Positions 24,901 to 45,780 of a DNA stretch of 64,000 nucleotides are shown here, piece by piece (within the stretch, counting starts at the first letter, position 1; each line of letters starts with the position of its first letter). The position numbers and the translations under genes were made by a program. Source of the DNA: Ascaris suum (Eukaryota > Nematoda > Chromadorea > Rhabditida > Ascarididae); the NCBI GenBank assembly GCA_013433145.1, contig CM024183.1:6987703-7051702 (forward strand). The letters are read 5' to 3'. The notes under the pieces were generated by a model. That model did not search any database, had not been told where the DNA came from, and saw only the letters and a list, made by a program, of their open reading frames with translations.

Positions 24901-27900
24901 CTAATCAAATAGTGTACTATTTTCACAAGCCTTAGCGCACTTTATATGAAAGCCGACGCAATAATTTAAAAAATTTAATCGCACTTTAGCAAATTTATTA
25001 CGTTAGACGTATTTTCTACACTTAAAGAAATGGTTAGTTATATATTAACGGGATGCATATACGCTTAAAGCTAACGGAAATGTTGTTTATCGGATGTAGG
25101 CAAATATAACGTAATCAGTATCTTTCATTTAATGAAAAATTGCTATTGTTTCAACTGGCACAGATCCATATTCAGTTGTCATTCACATGTTATCGCTGAG
25201 GTGAATGTGTCTTTGTTAATTAAACTCTAATAGGGATTAGCGCATAAATCAAGACATAATTATGTGTATGGGAAGACGATTACAGGTGGGGATGTAATTA
25301 TACCTTTAAAAAAGCTATGAATAGTGTCGCTAGGGAATAGAATCCATGATTACTTTGGTTTACGTTTTTTTTTTTGAAAAATGCTTGAGCAATAATTCCA
25401 ACTTAAAGGTGACAAAGAGTTCGTTACTCATCACTAAAACACGATACAGTTCTATGAAATCTGATATTGTTTATTTTATCCGTTTAGAATTCAATAAAAA
25501 TGCAGATTTTAGCCAATTTCGAGGGTGGAAATGGTAACAGTAAAGGTTTGAAGTTAAACCTCCAACAACATTTTTGGGTAGACAGTTTTCCTCCCTGAAT
25601 TGATTTTATGCGATTGGTCAAAGTTTGAATGGCCAACAGAACCTTCGATAATATGACTCATCGGTCAATTGTACATGACATTAATCGTTTACATCGTTAC
25701 GGAAAGGGTAATAGTGTTCATCAGTGGTCACTCTAAGTGATAATGCTAACAACAATTTCTTTGCGCTCTGCCATTTGCACTAAGCAACATGACAGCCGAA
25801 TCTAATTATACTTGAGCAAACGCGGGAAAAATGTAATTGGTATTAGCGAAAGCAAGTGCAAAAAGAATTCCTGGTCACGCATTTTTTGAATCCCTTGTGG
25901 CAAAACGGCATTGTAGTATTGACCTGTCCATACTTACGTGCTCATGCGTATGCATAAGTATCTGTGCTTGTGTGGCGGTACTTGTGTGGGATCCGTATAT
26001 TTGACCAGTTGGTCGGAAGTTTGTAAAATGGTGCCAAAGTCTATAACCCAAAAAAGAAACAATCTGATGCAACTCCAACTAGAGTGAATACATGCTGTAA
26101 TCCTTCTCCAACATAAATAAATGCACTCATTTCAAGGCGGCAACATCAAACGGTATAAACCCTTTTTTTGGAAACTCATGCTAAGAAACGTATAATCCTT
26201 GAGGAGAGAACAACCGTGCCTAATCCAAAATATCTTTCTCCCCGTCGTTAACTAGCGGCAGTTATGGTATATGCAATCATTTCGCCCACTGCAGAATGGC
26301 GTCGCCCAAAACAGATGTATTGAATCAAAATTCAGCATTTTCAGCTCTTACAAGCTTATGACGTCTAAGCGGCAAGTCTTCAACTAGTGGTCAAAACTGT
26401 CACGACGAACGGAGTTCGTGATGTTATGCCAGCCCTTTTGGTTCACTTGAACGCCTGATCAGGTAGATTTCGAAGTCTCGTTTCTTTTTCATTCACCATG
26501 AATGTGAAAAGGCCACTTGAACGATCTCTTGCTTACTAATGGAACCTCTTGAATAGCGTGGCTCTGCTTGAGCTAATCTGGGAGTTGAAATGTTGCGTAA
26601 ATGCAAAAATGTCGGCACGCTAGCGCATTTGTTTGTCAAGATCACAGATATGCCCATCTTGGAAGCAAATATTCGTGCAAGTAACATGCGAATAAGAGGA
26701 AAAATGCAAAAAAAAGGAAATAACCTGGAACTAATGCACCTATGAAAGGAACTATTAGCATTGAAACATCTCCATCATTGCTAAGATAAAATCATACTCG
26801 TCATGATGTTGATAGCATTCAGAAGGAAGCAGTGGCATTTGCTTACTAAATGCTATTATTCATTTCATGCAGTGGGATTCAGATTCCAATAATGGAAAGA
26901 TCACCTACACTACACTTGAATACATCAAACAGCAATCAAATTGGATTCATTGATGGGACATTAGATGACGCAGCATTTCGTCTTAACATAGCATCTCATC
27001 TTCCACCTTGCAATGTGGGTTATTATCTCGTGCATTTTGTTTTCGAATTCTTTTACTCCATCGACTAGCAATATGATATGTTGGATTCGTGTTGATGGGT
27101 TGACCTGAGTATATTTGACGTTCGGAACAATGAACTACGAAATACGCCGCAAGAGCAGTTATATGCAACAATGTATGATCATTTGAGTCCAATTCGTGCG
27201 CATTCCTCCAAGTTTCTTTCTGGTAACAACGTGTTTCAGGTTAAAACTTAGGTTGCACTAATTTTCCGGACTTTTGATCAATACGTTTATTTCTGCTCGT
27301 GGATAACAAGGTCAGACGGAAGTACTATTCCAGCGCGGCTGTTAGGAATGCGGGCGTTGGAAGAATATATGCTGTAGTTTGCGCTAGTGTCGTATAGTCA
27401 GCGCATATCGATGCTATTTACGAGATCGGACCCAACCAACACAGTTATGCAGTCCCTTGTTTTCGCAAAGGTGTATTGTTGATCAGCTGCCAAAAATTTT
27501 TACAACGAACGTAATTCTTATGCAATCCAATTTGCTAGTATTTGGTCGAAAGCGACTCACAGGTGGCATCTGACGTGGGCGCCGCAATTTTAACAATCGC
27601 TGTGATTATTCATTAAGGCATTTGTTGCCAGATTGTTCGGCTGCCTGGAAGAAGCTATATTATTTACGCTCAAGCTTGAGCGTTTTTTTTTTGTTTCCAC
27701 TTCAAGTTGAAGAGTCCATAATGTTTCGCGTTCGTATGTGGCGTTTGTTTATAGCAGCAGTTAATTGTTTCTTTCGTTATAGCCTGTATTTCGATACGTT
27801 TCCCTATCCAAAGACTAAAAAAAATCCGATAAAAACCTTTGGGATTACGTGGAATGGAAAAACGATTGCCTAAAAGTGCTAAACTAGCATTCAGTTTTAA

Positions 27901-29276
27901 CCTATAAATTAACGTTGCTCAATGCCAATCTCCTTTTGATCATTTTGAAACACCAATTTTTAATGCGCACTTTTCATTTTGCAAGTGCACTGAAAAAGAT
28001 TTGCATGTAGTGGAGCCTATCAATCGGAAGAATAAGCTTCTCATTAACGACGATAATGATGCTTTCCAGCAAGAGCGCGATGGAGCGTAAGCAGCTTTGA
28101 AATGACCGCTATAACAAAAGATTCGTGATGTTACCATCACAAATACTTTGCAACTCTCATCCCGCCAGATTAAGAGTAGCAACCAATGCACCTAACTTAA
28201 CCATTAACCATCAGGGTTCAAATTTAATTCTGCTAGCTTGGAGTTCTTATGCCTTTCGAGAGTTACTTTACAGCTTCCAGGTCATAATAAACGTCCTCAA
28301 TAAGACTGAGTTGCGCTCACTTTATGCGGAATTTTTTCAGTGCCATGGAGTCGTGACGCTTTGAACGAAACAAAACTATGTCTCTTAACACAGTATACCA
28401 ATTGTGTGGATACATAAAGAAAGGTTCATTGAAGTGACTTTAGTACCTCTGAAGAAATCGTCTATAACACCTACATATGTCTATGATTTCCGGAAGTTCT
28501 AAAAAATGGAACTTCACAATGAAAATGATGACCTCGTTCTCTAAGTTCTATCAAAGCTCTGTTCATGCTAACCCTCTAAGGCGTCTGCAACCGCGCTAAT
28601 GTAATAAACGGCCCATTTTGCACTTTCGATGTATTTGTTCTATTCGAAAATCACGATTGCCTAATTGCACTGTGGAAATTCTCATCGAATTATGTTGTTA
28701 GATTTATCGCAAAAGTTTTTCAGCAAATAATAAATGCTTTATTTTAAAATAATTTCTATAATGCACGCAATACCTTTCATTCACCATATCAATGACCATA
28801 TTTTTACCTCATAAAGGACTAGCCACAGATGGACGTGTAAGTTGACTCAACAATGGCTCACTTAAAGAAATATTTTTCCTTCAGCTCGATGGAACATTAA
28901 CCTCTTGAGCATACTGATTTCCTGCTAGCCAGTTTAATTTCTACGAGATGATCTCACATGTTACAGTGATTCCTTTGAACATACGCATCTATATATGGGT
29001 TTACATGAAGCAGAACGTTTTACAGGTGTGCAAGAAAATAGGCAAATCCTGAATTCAGAGTCATGCGTCTATAGCACTTCATTTACAATCAGCGAGGTGG
29101 TTATAACGCAGCAAATGTCTACGATGATACAATCAACACTGGGTAAAATAGAAAAGAGCAAAAACAACGATGGAATAAACGCTACTTAGTTTTGTGCTGT
29201 TTAGGTTCAAGCATTGAAATGTGAGTGACAAGTTCGTCGCTATAAATTGTTTTGACCTTTTGCTAAACAACACATT
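21967..29276. other. Intergenic stretch, no gene recognised
   Basis: About 7.3 kb between the neuropeptide gene and the first troponin T gene. Open frames are short and unconvincing, including 23420-23674. No motif, RNA gene or repeat array was recognised. Part of it presumably holds the upstream control region of the troponin gene, but I could not point to specific binding sites. Confidence 0.5.
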
Positions 29277-29303
29277 CGTTTTCAGGTGATTTTCTCTTGA
29301 ACA
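29277..29303 (+). promoter_or_regulatory. 3' splice site and leader upstream of troponin T gene 1
   Basis: CGTTTTCAG ends at 29285, 18 bases before the ATG at 29304. This is consistent with spliced-leader acceptance, though an ordinary 5' UTR intron is equally possible. Confidence 0.55.
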
Positions 29304-37671
<8,368 letters not shown>

Positions 37672-37950
37672 ACGCCGTAATCTAATCATCGCTTTTATGT
37701 AGTCTCTTTTTGTGTTTTAAATCTTCACGATTTTGAGAGATATGATTTCATTTTCAAAAAAAAAAATTTTTTTTTTTCATAACCAGTGTTATAAATATAC
37801 TTATTTTGTCTTCTAAGCATATAGCAGTGACAGTTCTATCGGCCCTCAAAGCATGGTAAATACCGACTCAATTTCTTGGTAATTGCAATCCATGAACGAC
37901 TTATCATCTCTGGAGTAACTTCCAATGTTACTGTTGGAGTATTTTTCGAA

Positions 37951-37956
37951 AATAAA
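37951..37956 (+). terminator. Possible polyadenylation signal of TnT gene 1
   Basis: AATAAA about 280 bases after the stop codon, following a poly-A/poly-T stretch. No earlier canonical signal was seen, so the 3' UTR may be this long, or a variant signal may be used. Confidence 0.4.
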
Positions 37957-38376
37957 AATCTATTTTATCCGGAAAATAACGACAGCGTTATTCTTTCGTT
38001 TCATACAACTAACGATATAACTGTGCTATTGTGTTGATAATTTTTTTTTAAATAATATCGTTTATTCAAATGCAATTTCTAATAAATGAATTTTGTTTCA
38101 CTTGTCTAGCGATGTTCAACTCACATAGCAGTGCTTAAGATTAGCAAAGAAATATGTCACCACAACACATATCTTCTTTTCGGATATTATAAACAACCCC
38201 ATATCGCCGTCATATGCATTACAGTGGCATTCATTTGTTAGGGAAAACCAGCAGAACTTTTTGCTTTGTGTGCGGTCGATTTTAAGAGGGCTCCAAGCAG
38301 ACCCTTTGGCTTTGTCCTACCAAGTCATTTTGTCCAGTGGTCTCATCGGAACGCGGACGGTGGAGCAAGTCGCATG

Positions 38377-38450
38377 GAACAACGATGAATCGACTCGTCA
38401 GTATCCGATGGGCATGACACGAGCCTAAGCCCTCACCTTCACGCTACCTC
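38377..38450 (+). mobile_element. Isolated 5'-end fragment of the RTE-type element
   Basis: About 74 bases match the reverse complement of 8101-8175, sharing TGAATCGACTCGTCAG and GCCTAAGCCCT and then ACCTTCACGC, with scattered substitutions. It is in the opposite orientation to the 5-8 kb copy. No endonuclease or reverse transcriptase sequence follows, so it is a scrap, not an insertion of a whole element. Confidence 0.75.
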
Positions 38451-41205
38451 ACAACTTCAGCTAAACGGAAGTGGTAGTGATATGAAGAGACATTTATTCG
38501 CAATGAATGCTTTGTCGATACAAGGAAATCAAATAAATCGCTTGTTAGACGTAATAGTTTCTTTGGATCGAAATATTGCATTAGGTCAAGAATATCCCTA
38601 ATTTCTATCACCTATTGCAGAATGCAATTTTCATTTAAAAAATTGGGTCTTTGATGCGATCTTCTCTTTCCTCTTAGTAGAAATTATAGGTAACAAATAT
38701 GAGGCAATTTCTACTACTCGCAAATTTGTCATGGCTTTGTTTGCTGCTAATTTCTTAGCATTTCATTCATTTCTCCATCAAGACACAAAACAGCGGCTAA
38801 AACTGAATTTTTTCAATGCATTGCAAAATGCAAGCTTTGCAATTTTGTAAATTTTCGCGATGCAATCATCACTGTCACTCTATGAGTTGCTGGCAATATG
38901 TTGCACCTATGAAAGTTGCAAAATGAAAATTTGAATGGATAGCACGTAGCTATTGAGCTAAAATGACAATAAAGGCCTTTTGTGAAGTAAAGCGCACGCG
39001 TTCCTTCTTTCCAAACGCTTTAAAATCAACAATTTTTTCCATTGCCTCATTTCGTTTTTCTCATATTTAAATAGTACAATCGGCTTCGTTCAATCAAAAC
39101 CATCATCCAATAAACGATTTCATTAAGTTATCACCTGCTCCAACTTGTCAAAGCGGTATTCTTTGAAATGCACATTGCCTACGTTCAGTCATCAACTATA
39201 ATGAGAAAAATCTTAGTGAAAGTTATAGGGAGCAAATGCGAACTTAAGGATTTATATATGTGATTCTACCGTGAAACTATAAGCATTTAGTGCTTTCACA
39301 TATGTTGTTGACGATTTCTTTGAAGTGAAATTCACAGTGAATTTCGAGGCGGTGTTCATTGCCATAATGCAATTTCCTCGATGAGTTAGCAATCGAGCTT
39401 TTATTAAAATTATTTCTGCTTTATGAACTTTCCAGCGCCATCTGATGGGGAAATAATTTCAGGAAAAACGGTACCTGGACGTTTAGGATTTTACCGAACT
39501 ATCGAGACATAAATATTAAAAAAAAAAAGAAATATTTTCTTTTAATCAGAAAAGCAATAGTAGCTTATTTCGACAGTAAGCTGAAATGTCTCATGGTACA
39601 TTTCTACAAGTTTTTTTTTTCTTGAAAAACAAAAGTCATCACTTCATTTAAAATGAGGTAGTTGGCAGTGATGCGACTCGCATAGAGCATAAAAGTTTTC
39701 AAATGTCCCGACGCTTTAAATTATACTTATTAGCTCAGTAGCAGCCATACTACAATATTCTAAGAACAATGAAGGTAATTTCCATCGTTTACCATTTACG
39801 TGGCTTTCCACTGCTCAAATGAGGCTGCCAAGGTCAGGTCACGCATCTATCAGCTGTTTTGATAAATGAATGCCTTGAACTGCTCATCGATGGTTACATC
39901 TTGCACATCTTCAGCGGGAGCGTCTGTGCTCCTGATGCAGCACCAGCGCGGTGAAATCTGCTGACCGAAAGACAGTACATGGATGGCTTCCTACGTGCGA
40001 TTTTTAGGTTAAACCATGACCTCTGAAAGGCTTCAAGATAAACATGGCAAAAAACTGCATAGTTGAATCGTCTGTTGAATTTCGCCGGGTTTCCTTTACT
40101 GCCTATATCATCTACTTGATTTGCACTTTGCAACAGTCGACCTCATTTGGTGCAAACTTTCGAAGGAGATTTCTATGAGAGATCAAATCGGCGAAAATGA
40201 GTTAACAATATAACCAAGTATAATTGTATTCTGTGCATTCGTGAAAGTGTTTGACGTAGTCAACATGACAGCAAAAGTGCATCTCCTGCCACCGCTTTGG
40301 TGTGTTTCTTCGATCACTGTTTTTTCTTCAAAGCTCTGAACGTTCGTGCAAACTTTTCGAGGAATTCTTCACGTCGAAATTCTTCACATAGTGCGGAAAC
40401 CTTACACTTACAACATCATCAATCAATAGTAGTGGCTAAGAAAATAGTCGATAACAGGCCACCACTGATGAACATCCAACCATAAAAACATTAAGTCTTA
40501 GAAGTTTCAAATGATGATTGATGAAAGGAAATCACAAACACCTAGATTATTGCGAATTCTGTTGAAAAAAAAATGAAGTCCCCAGACGAAGAATTGTATC
40601 AGAAAGGTTGTTAAAACTTGCACTTTTGTGTTCGTCCCTACTGCCAATCTGTCGAACCGATCCCCTAGGAAAGATTCACTGCATGCAAAATAAACAAGTT
40701 TGGAATAAAAACTGGCTCAATTTAAATTGTGTGTACTTTCTCAGATTCCTGAAAGACTCAAAAGTGCGCAATTTTCCTATCGAGGCTCATAACTCCAGCT
40801 CGAACAACTTTCACGAAGGAAACTTTCAAATTTGCTTGAATGATTTGAACGGCAAGCTGAACGATTGTAATTATTTATTGCAAGATATCGCCAATTGCTG
40901 GTAGTTTAGATTGTTTGCCACTACTAAGAGTATTGGAGTGTGGGAGCGCTGGCGTAAAACTATATTTTCGGCAGCAATCGAGCAGTTGGTCTTCAAGTGG
41001 CGAACATAGATTACAACGTGCTTACTCAGCTCCCATTCTTTGGCACTAAGTGATGCCTCATAGTTTGTGGCACCTTCATTCAACATGTCCAGCATTGACG
41101 TCAAACACCAATAGAAGCGAGCAATTTCCCTCTCTATCGATTGAAAGAAATGAGAGCTTTAAGGATTGCTATATTCAAGAATCGTCTAGTTCATTTGACG
41201 CTTAG

Positions 41206-41409
41206 GTGAATGCGAGAAGTCTTGAAACATGCTTGAGAGATGTTTCAAAACCCACTGTTTTCAATAATAATTTAAAATTTTTCAACCGTCAACTATTTCT
41301 GAAAGGACTTTCCGATTCCCTTTATAATAAAATAGAGCTGGAAACCTAGAAGACTAGTGACTGCATGGATCTCGCAGAGAGGTGTTTGCTAGTGACCATG
41401 AATACATGA
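41206..41409 (+). pseudogene. Possible gag-like retroelement relic
   Basis: One plus-strand frame reads LETCLRDVSKP, FFNRQLFLKGLSDSLYNKIE, a TAG stop, then KTSDCMDLAERC. The pattern of a FLKGL helix followed by an AER helix resembles capsid regions of LTR retrotransposons, but no protease or polymerase follows and the similarity is by eye only. Confidence 0.3.
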
Positions 41410-42159
41410 TAATGATGAGCGCATAGAGAATAATGAAGAGAATCGAGGATATTTTTGTGCAAAATATTGGTAAGCGTTATGGCTGCATTTTCGTGAAGTC
41501 AATAAACACAAAGAACGTCCAAACATGATCGACGAAAACTAATGAGCAGATAAAAATATGAATTGGCCATGTCTTGGCCATCTATGCAACCATGGCCATG
41601 TTTATTCGACAAAAAGTCTGCAGCAGCCCGCTGTGGACTTCTTCATACGACGACAAATAGGCTCTCTTCAAGTAATTATAAGAGAGTTTTCCGGATGCGC
41701 CAACAAACATTCAAGGCAGACAAGCATATAAAACGGCTGATATGAAATAATGAGGCACAGAAATATATAGGCAGAGATAGACGGGTGAAATAGATGAGAC
41801 ATACCATCATAATAGGGCTTCTAGGCAGGCGCCTGTCGCATCCGTATGATCGTATAAACACTTAAGGCCTTTCTACCATATCATATTGCTTACCTTCTCC
41901 ACTGAGGAAATTTGCAAGAATATAGCAACACGGGAAGGTTATGAAAGAATGGAGATGATATTAGGCTTTTGTGATTCACCTTCATTCAATCAATTAGCGC
42001 AATTATTCACAGAATAAAAATTTAAATATGTGAGGTGCAAATATTTGGTTTGATTTCCCATTACTAGAAATATTTTTGAAAACAAAAAAAAAAATCTTTC
42101 GCTCTTGCAAAATTGCTTTCTAAAAACTCATTATATTATCAGCATATATGTACATGAGT

Positions 42160-42160
42160 A

Positions 42161-42194
<34 letters not shown>

Positions 42195-42204
42195 TATGTG
42201 TGTG
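42160..42204. repeat. (TG)n microsatellite
   Basis: About 45 bases of mostly uninterrupted TG with two TATG interruptions. Confidence 0.95.
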
Positions 42205-45200
42205 ACTGTCTTCGCGCTGGTTATTTTCTTCTTAGGAACTATTGAAGTTGCTAGAGAATAAACAACAGCGGCTAGGATATCTTCCATCTGATGTTCCTCG
42301 TTATGGAATCATTCGCCGCTGCTCGACGAATTTCAAAAGCCGAAAAAACAGTTTAACGCAGAGAAAGAAAACTAAATTTTATGCAAGCTTGATATAAATG
42401 AGGAGGTAAATAAAGCATGAAGGTATTCTTTCACCTGTCCGTCGTTAATTGATTAAATACTAGGATTTCAACGAAAATATGTAACTTCTCTTCAAGTATT
42501 ACTTCATATGAACACATATAGAAATTTAAAACTTTATTTTCGACAGAGACTTCAACGCAAAAATAAGCACGTTAGAAAGCGTTCGATGTGTAATTTTAGA
42601 TGCTGATTTCAGTGTATACGGTCGCTTCCATTATACATATGAAACGTGAGATTATTAGGAATGACCACATTAAGGAATATGGTACTCTACATACACGATA
42701 GTGTCATCGCCGCCTATAAATTACCGCTGACCGATTAGAATTTTTTTTTTTTTTTTGAAATGAATATGTTCTTGATGAAGTTTGGCCTCAAAAATCTTGT
42801 TTCTTTCACTCATTATTTTCCATTCGAGTTTTTGCTCATCGATGCAACCAAGCAAAAGTGGAAAAACCGCTCCTCATATATGGCAAGACGCAGCTGCTAT
42901 AAACTATTGAACAATCCACAATCAAAAGCTTCTAAAGGCGCAAAAATTTGGCAATCCTTAGCATATTACATTTTCCTGCGAAGTTTATTTGAATATTATG
43001 GCCTCATATCGCTCTCGACTCCAGAAAACCCGCATATTGATCGCTGATTGTCATTGTGAATGTTCTAATCAAAATATGAGGAAGCAATGTGAAGGCAAAC
43101 TTTGTGAATCCAGAAAAAAACTTGTTGCGCACGTATTCCCTCATCAAGACAATTCAGCGCCAATTTTGTTATACTCGATTGTTCACGTATCATTTGCGAA
43201 GAGTTTGCGGGACTACGCGCGAATGAGTTACAATTTCTTACAAGTGAAGTTTCCATCTGATAGTAGCATAGCTCGGAAAGCGTTCTTTCACTCGTCGTCA
43301 TCATCGTCATCATCATCATCATCATTCCCTCGCTCATTCCCGAATTTCCTTACGTTTGCACAAGGTCGCCTTCGTTGTTACATTAATATTCATAAACTGG
43401 AGAGGTAAGTTGAAAAACTTCGATAGCCACGGTAGGGCTAGTCAGAAGCACGTTAATATGGCAGACCCTATATTTGTGGTGATGAGCTGTTCTCCGTTGT
43501 TTCAAAATTATGTTATGCATTTATGGGCGATATTTTCGTTGCATAATCATACGTTGCGCCCAAATTTGCATGTCTTCTAATTGCAACAAAATATTCTGAA
43601 CATTGAGTCGTTTATGATATATTATGCCCGGAAGAGGAGTAGAACACTTCCATCCCAATAATAATGGGAACATTTTTTTTCGTGAAGTTCGATAATATCC
43701 ATAGTTTTGAAGCGAAATTTGAATATTTCAGGTTTGCACGCATTTGATAGATGGTGATCGAAGGAAGTGTATGCATTAGCTGGTTTTCATTGTGACAATA
43801 AATGTTGTGCACTGCATATAATGCTTTACTCAAATTTGCAAATACCAATCGAGTTGTTCAAAGGATCCTTCAAACAATCCTTGACAAAGTATTTCTCTCA
43901 ACGAGATGAGATCGCATTTCTTCGGGCAGCAAAACACTCGTTGCCATCACTTATTGCGGACCGTTTCACTGGTAAGCGCAACACATTTGGTGTTTCTTTC
44001 TCAAATTATGTGGCGCATTTCCTTTCGTGCTGTACAAGTACAGGACACTGTCCCGTATTTTCAGTTTGCCTTAGCCATTGAATTCTTCAAAAAAACAAAA
44101 GTAGACATAGGTGGTTTATTCTAATATGATCTGGTGATGGATCAGGCATACCTACAACTCTATATAAGTGCAATTAAGTTCGAATTCGAAAGACCACACT
44201 ATTACTTTAGGCTGATTTTGTCGGTTCAAATCGAGTTTCGCTTTTTTTGAACGTATTTTGTAACGCCGCCCCACGAACTCACTCAGACAGCTAGACAGAT
44301 GGTGAGCTCAGAAAGGCACGAGAGCGAATAAAACCTAAGCGCGGTAGCGTTTGCCCAGACGATGCAAAAAAACACCTTTCGAGGGCTCTCGGCCTAGGCA
44401 AAATAACGAGGTATCCTCACAGTGCAATACACCTATACAACGCCTCAGGATGCTTCGAAAAACGCTTAAAAGACTCGACTCTCATTACAAATGCATTCAG
44501 TTTCACCTCGAAGCGATCAAGTGCTGTTGCGAGTTTCAACCTTCGAGTAGCCAAGGTAAATAATTCGTGTTGGAATTTTTCGTTTTTTTTTTTGGACAGT
44601 GAGAAGGCCCTAATATATCTACAGCGTTTATCGCTTCCGAAAAAAAATCTTTTAGCAAGGAGGCGATAATAGCTCTTACTCATTCTCACCTCTCCAACAC
44701 CTCCGTTGTGAATCACAGCGCAAAAAATTCTTTCAAATAAAAGTAATTCACCTCAACGAGGTGAACAATGTTTGAAGTGATTTCGTGATGGCAACCGCTA
44801 TTATTACGTAAGCGAATTTCCTTCATTCCTTAATCCTTTTGTGAAAATTAAACATCTCTCAGTGATATATCGTTCGCATTTGAATATGTGAAGTATAATC
44901 GGCGAGATGGATTTATGGAGTAGATTTGATGTTCATATAAGTCACTCGTGGATCGCAAAGGTGAATCCGCCATTCACGGCAATAAATTATGAATATAGAC
45001 AACGAATTTTGATTGCTGACTTTCATTCAGCGGAAAAAAACTCATCTAAGTGATATCAGTGAAAAATTATCTCATCGATATATCGTTAAGAAGTTTTTTT
45101 AATTGTTTCTCTTCGATTTCCATCTCAATACAAATCAATCGTCGGCAATATTTTATTTCACCGCTGAATTCTTCGATCCTATTTTTAGAGAAATTGTAGA

Positions 45201-45725
45201 GCATTTGTTATCGTATCGAAATTTTAGTGAGCCATAAATTTGCATTATTCTTTACCCCATTTTATGGTGCAACATCTATCAATTCATCTGGAAATTTCAT
45301 CATAAGAATCGATGCCTCAGTCGAATATCAATTTTTCAGAACAGCTTTTTTTTTACTTGCCGTGAAAATTTAGCAGCGTGTTCGCTTGTCATCCATACAT
45401 ACTCCATGGCCAATGTTTCTCAGAGCAGTAATCTTCAAATGCACGTGAATCCTTAGTAATGACTATTTCTTCCTTCGTGGCGTCATCGTTTAGCGTTCTG
45501 AGGACCGGGACTCCTTCAGAGTTTGCCCGTTCAAACCTGTTAAACCGCTGTATCTTCTGTCACCGGTTCATTCACTTGGCGGATAACACACAAATCATAC
45601 CACGCAAGTTACATCAGTGGATAGCATGCACCTAGGTCTGAAATTGAGCAACAATTCATCGCCTAAAATGGGGCAATGAGATCGTTCACTTTGGTTAAAT
45701 TTTATGGAATAATGCTTAATGCGAC

Positions 45726-45757
45726 TTTATTGCAGTTTCTCTGTGAGTACGTCAAGC
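45726..45757 (+). promoter_or_regulatory. 3' splice site and leader upstream of troponin T gene 2
   Basis: TTTATTGCAG ends at 45735, 22 bases before the ATG at 45758. The layout is the same as in gene 1, again compatible with spliced-leader addition. Confidence 0.5.
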
Positions 45758-45780
45758 ATGTCAGACGAGGAAGATCAAGT
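45758..45780 (+). CDS. TnT gene 2 exon 1
   Basis: 23 nt encoding MSDEEDQ, ending in phase 2 before GTAAGC. Confidence 0.85.

Larger units (their letters stand above)
37957..45730. other. Region between the two troponin T genes
   Basis: About 7.8 kb without a recognised intact gene. It contains an RTE 5'-end scrap (38377-38450), a possible gag-like relic (41206-41409), a TG microsatellite (42160-42204) and a short TCA-trinucleotide run near 43.3 kb. It should include the promoter of the second troponin gene, but no specific site could be assigned. Confidence 0.55.

Noticed and set aside
41563..41745. Possible zinc-knuckle downstream of the gag-like relic
   Set aside because: The Cys and His spacing does not match the CX2CX4HX4C pattern in any frame.
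43065..43408. Open frames with Ser or Met runs on opposite strands
   Set aside because: The runs come from a TCA/ATG trinucleotide repeat near 43.3 kb; nothing else suggests a gene.
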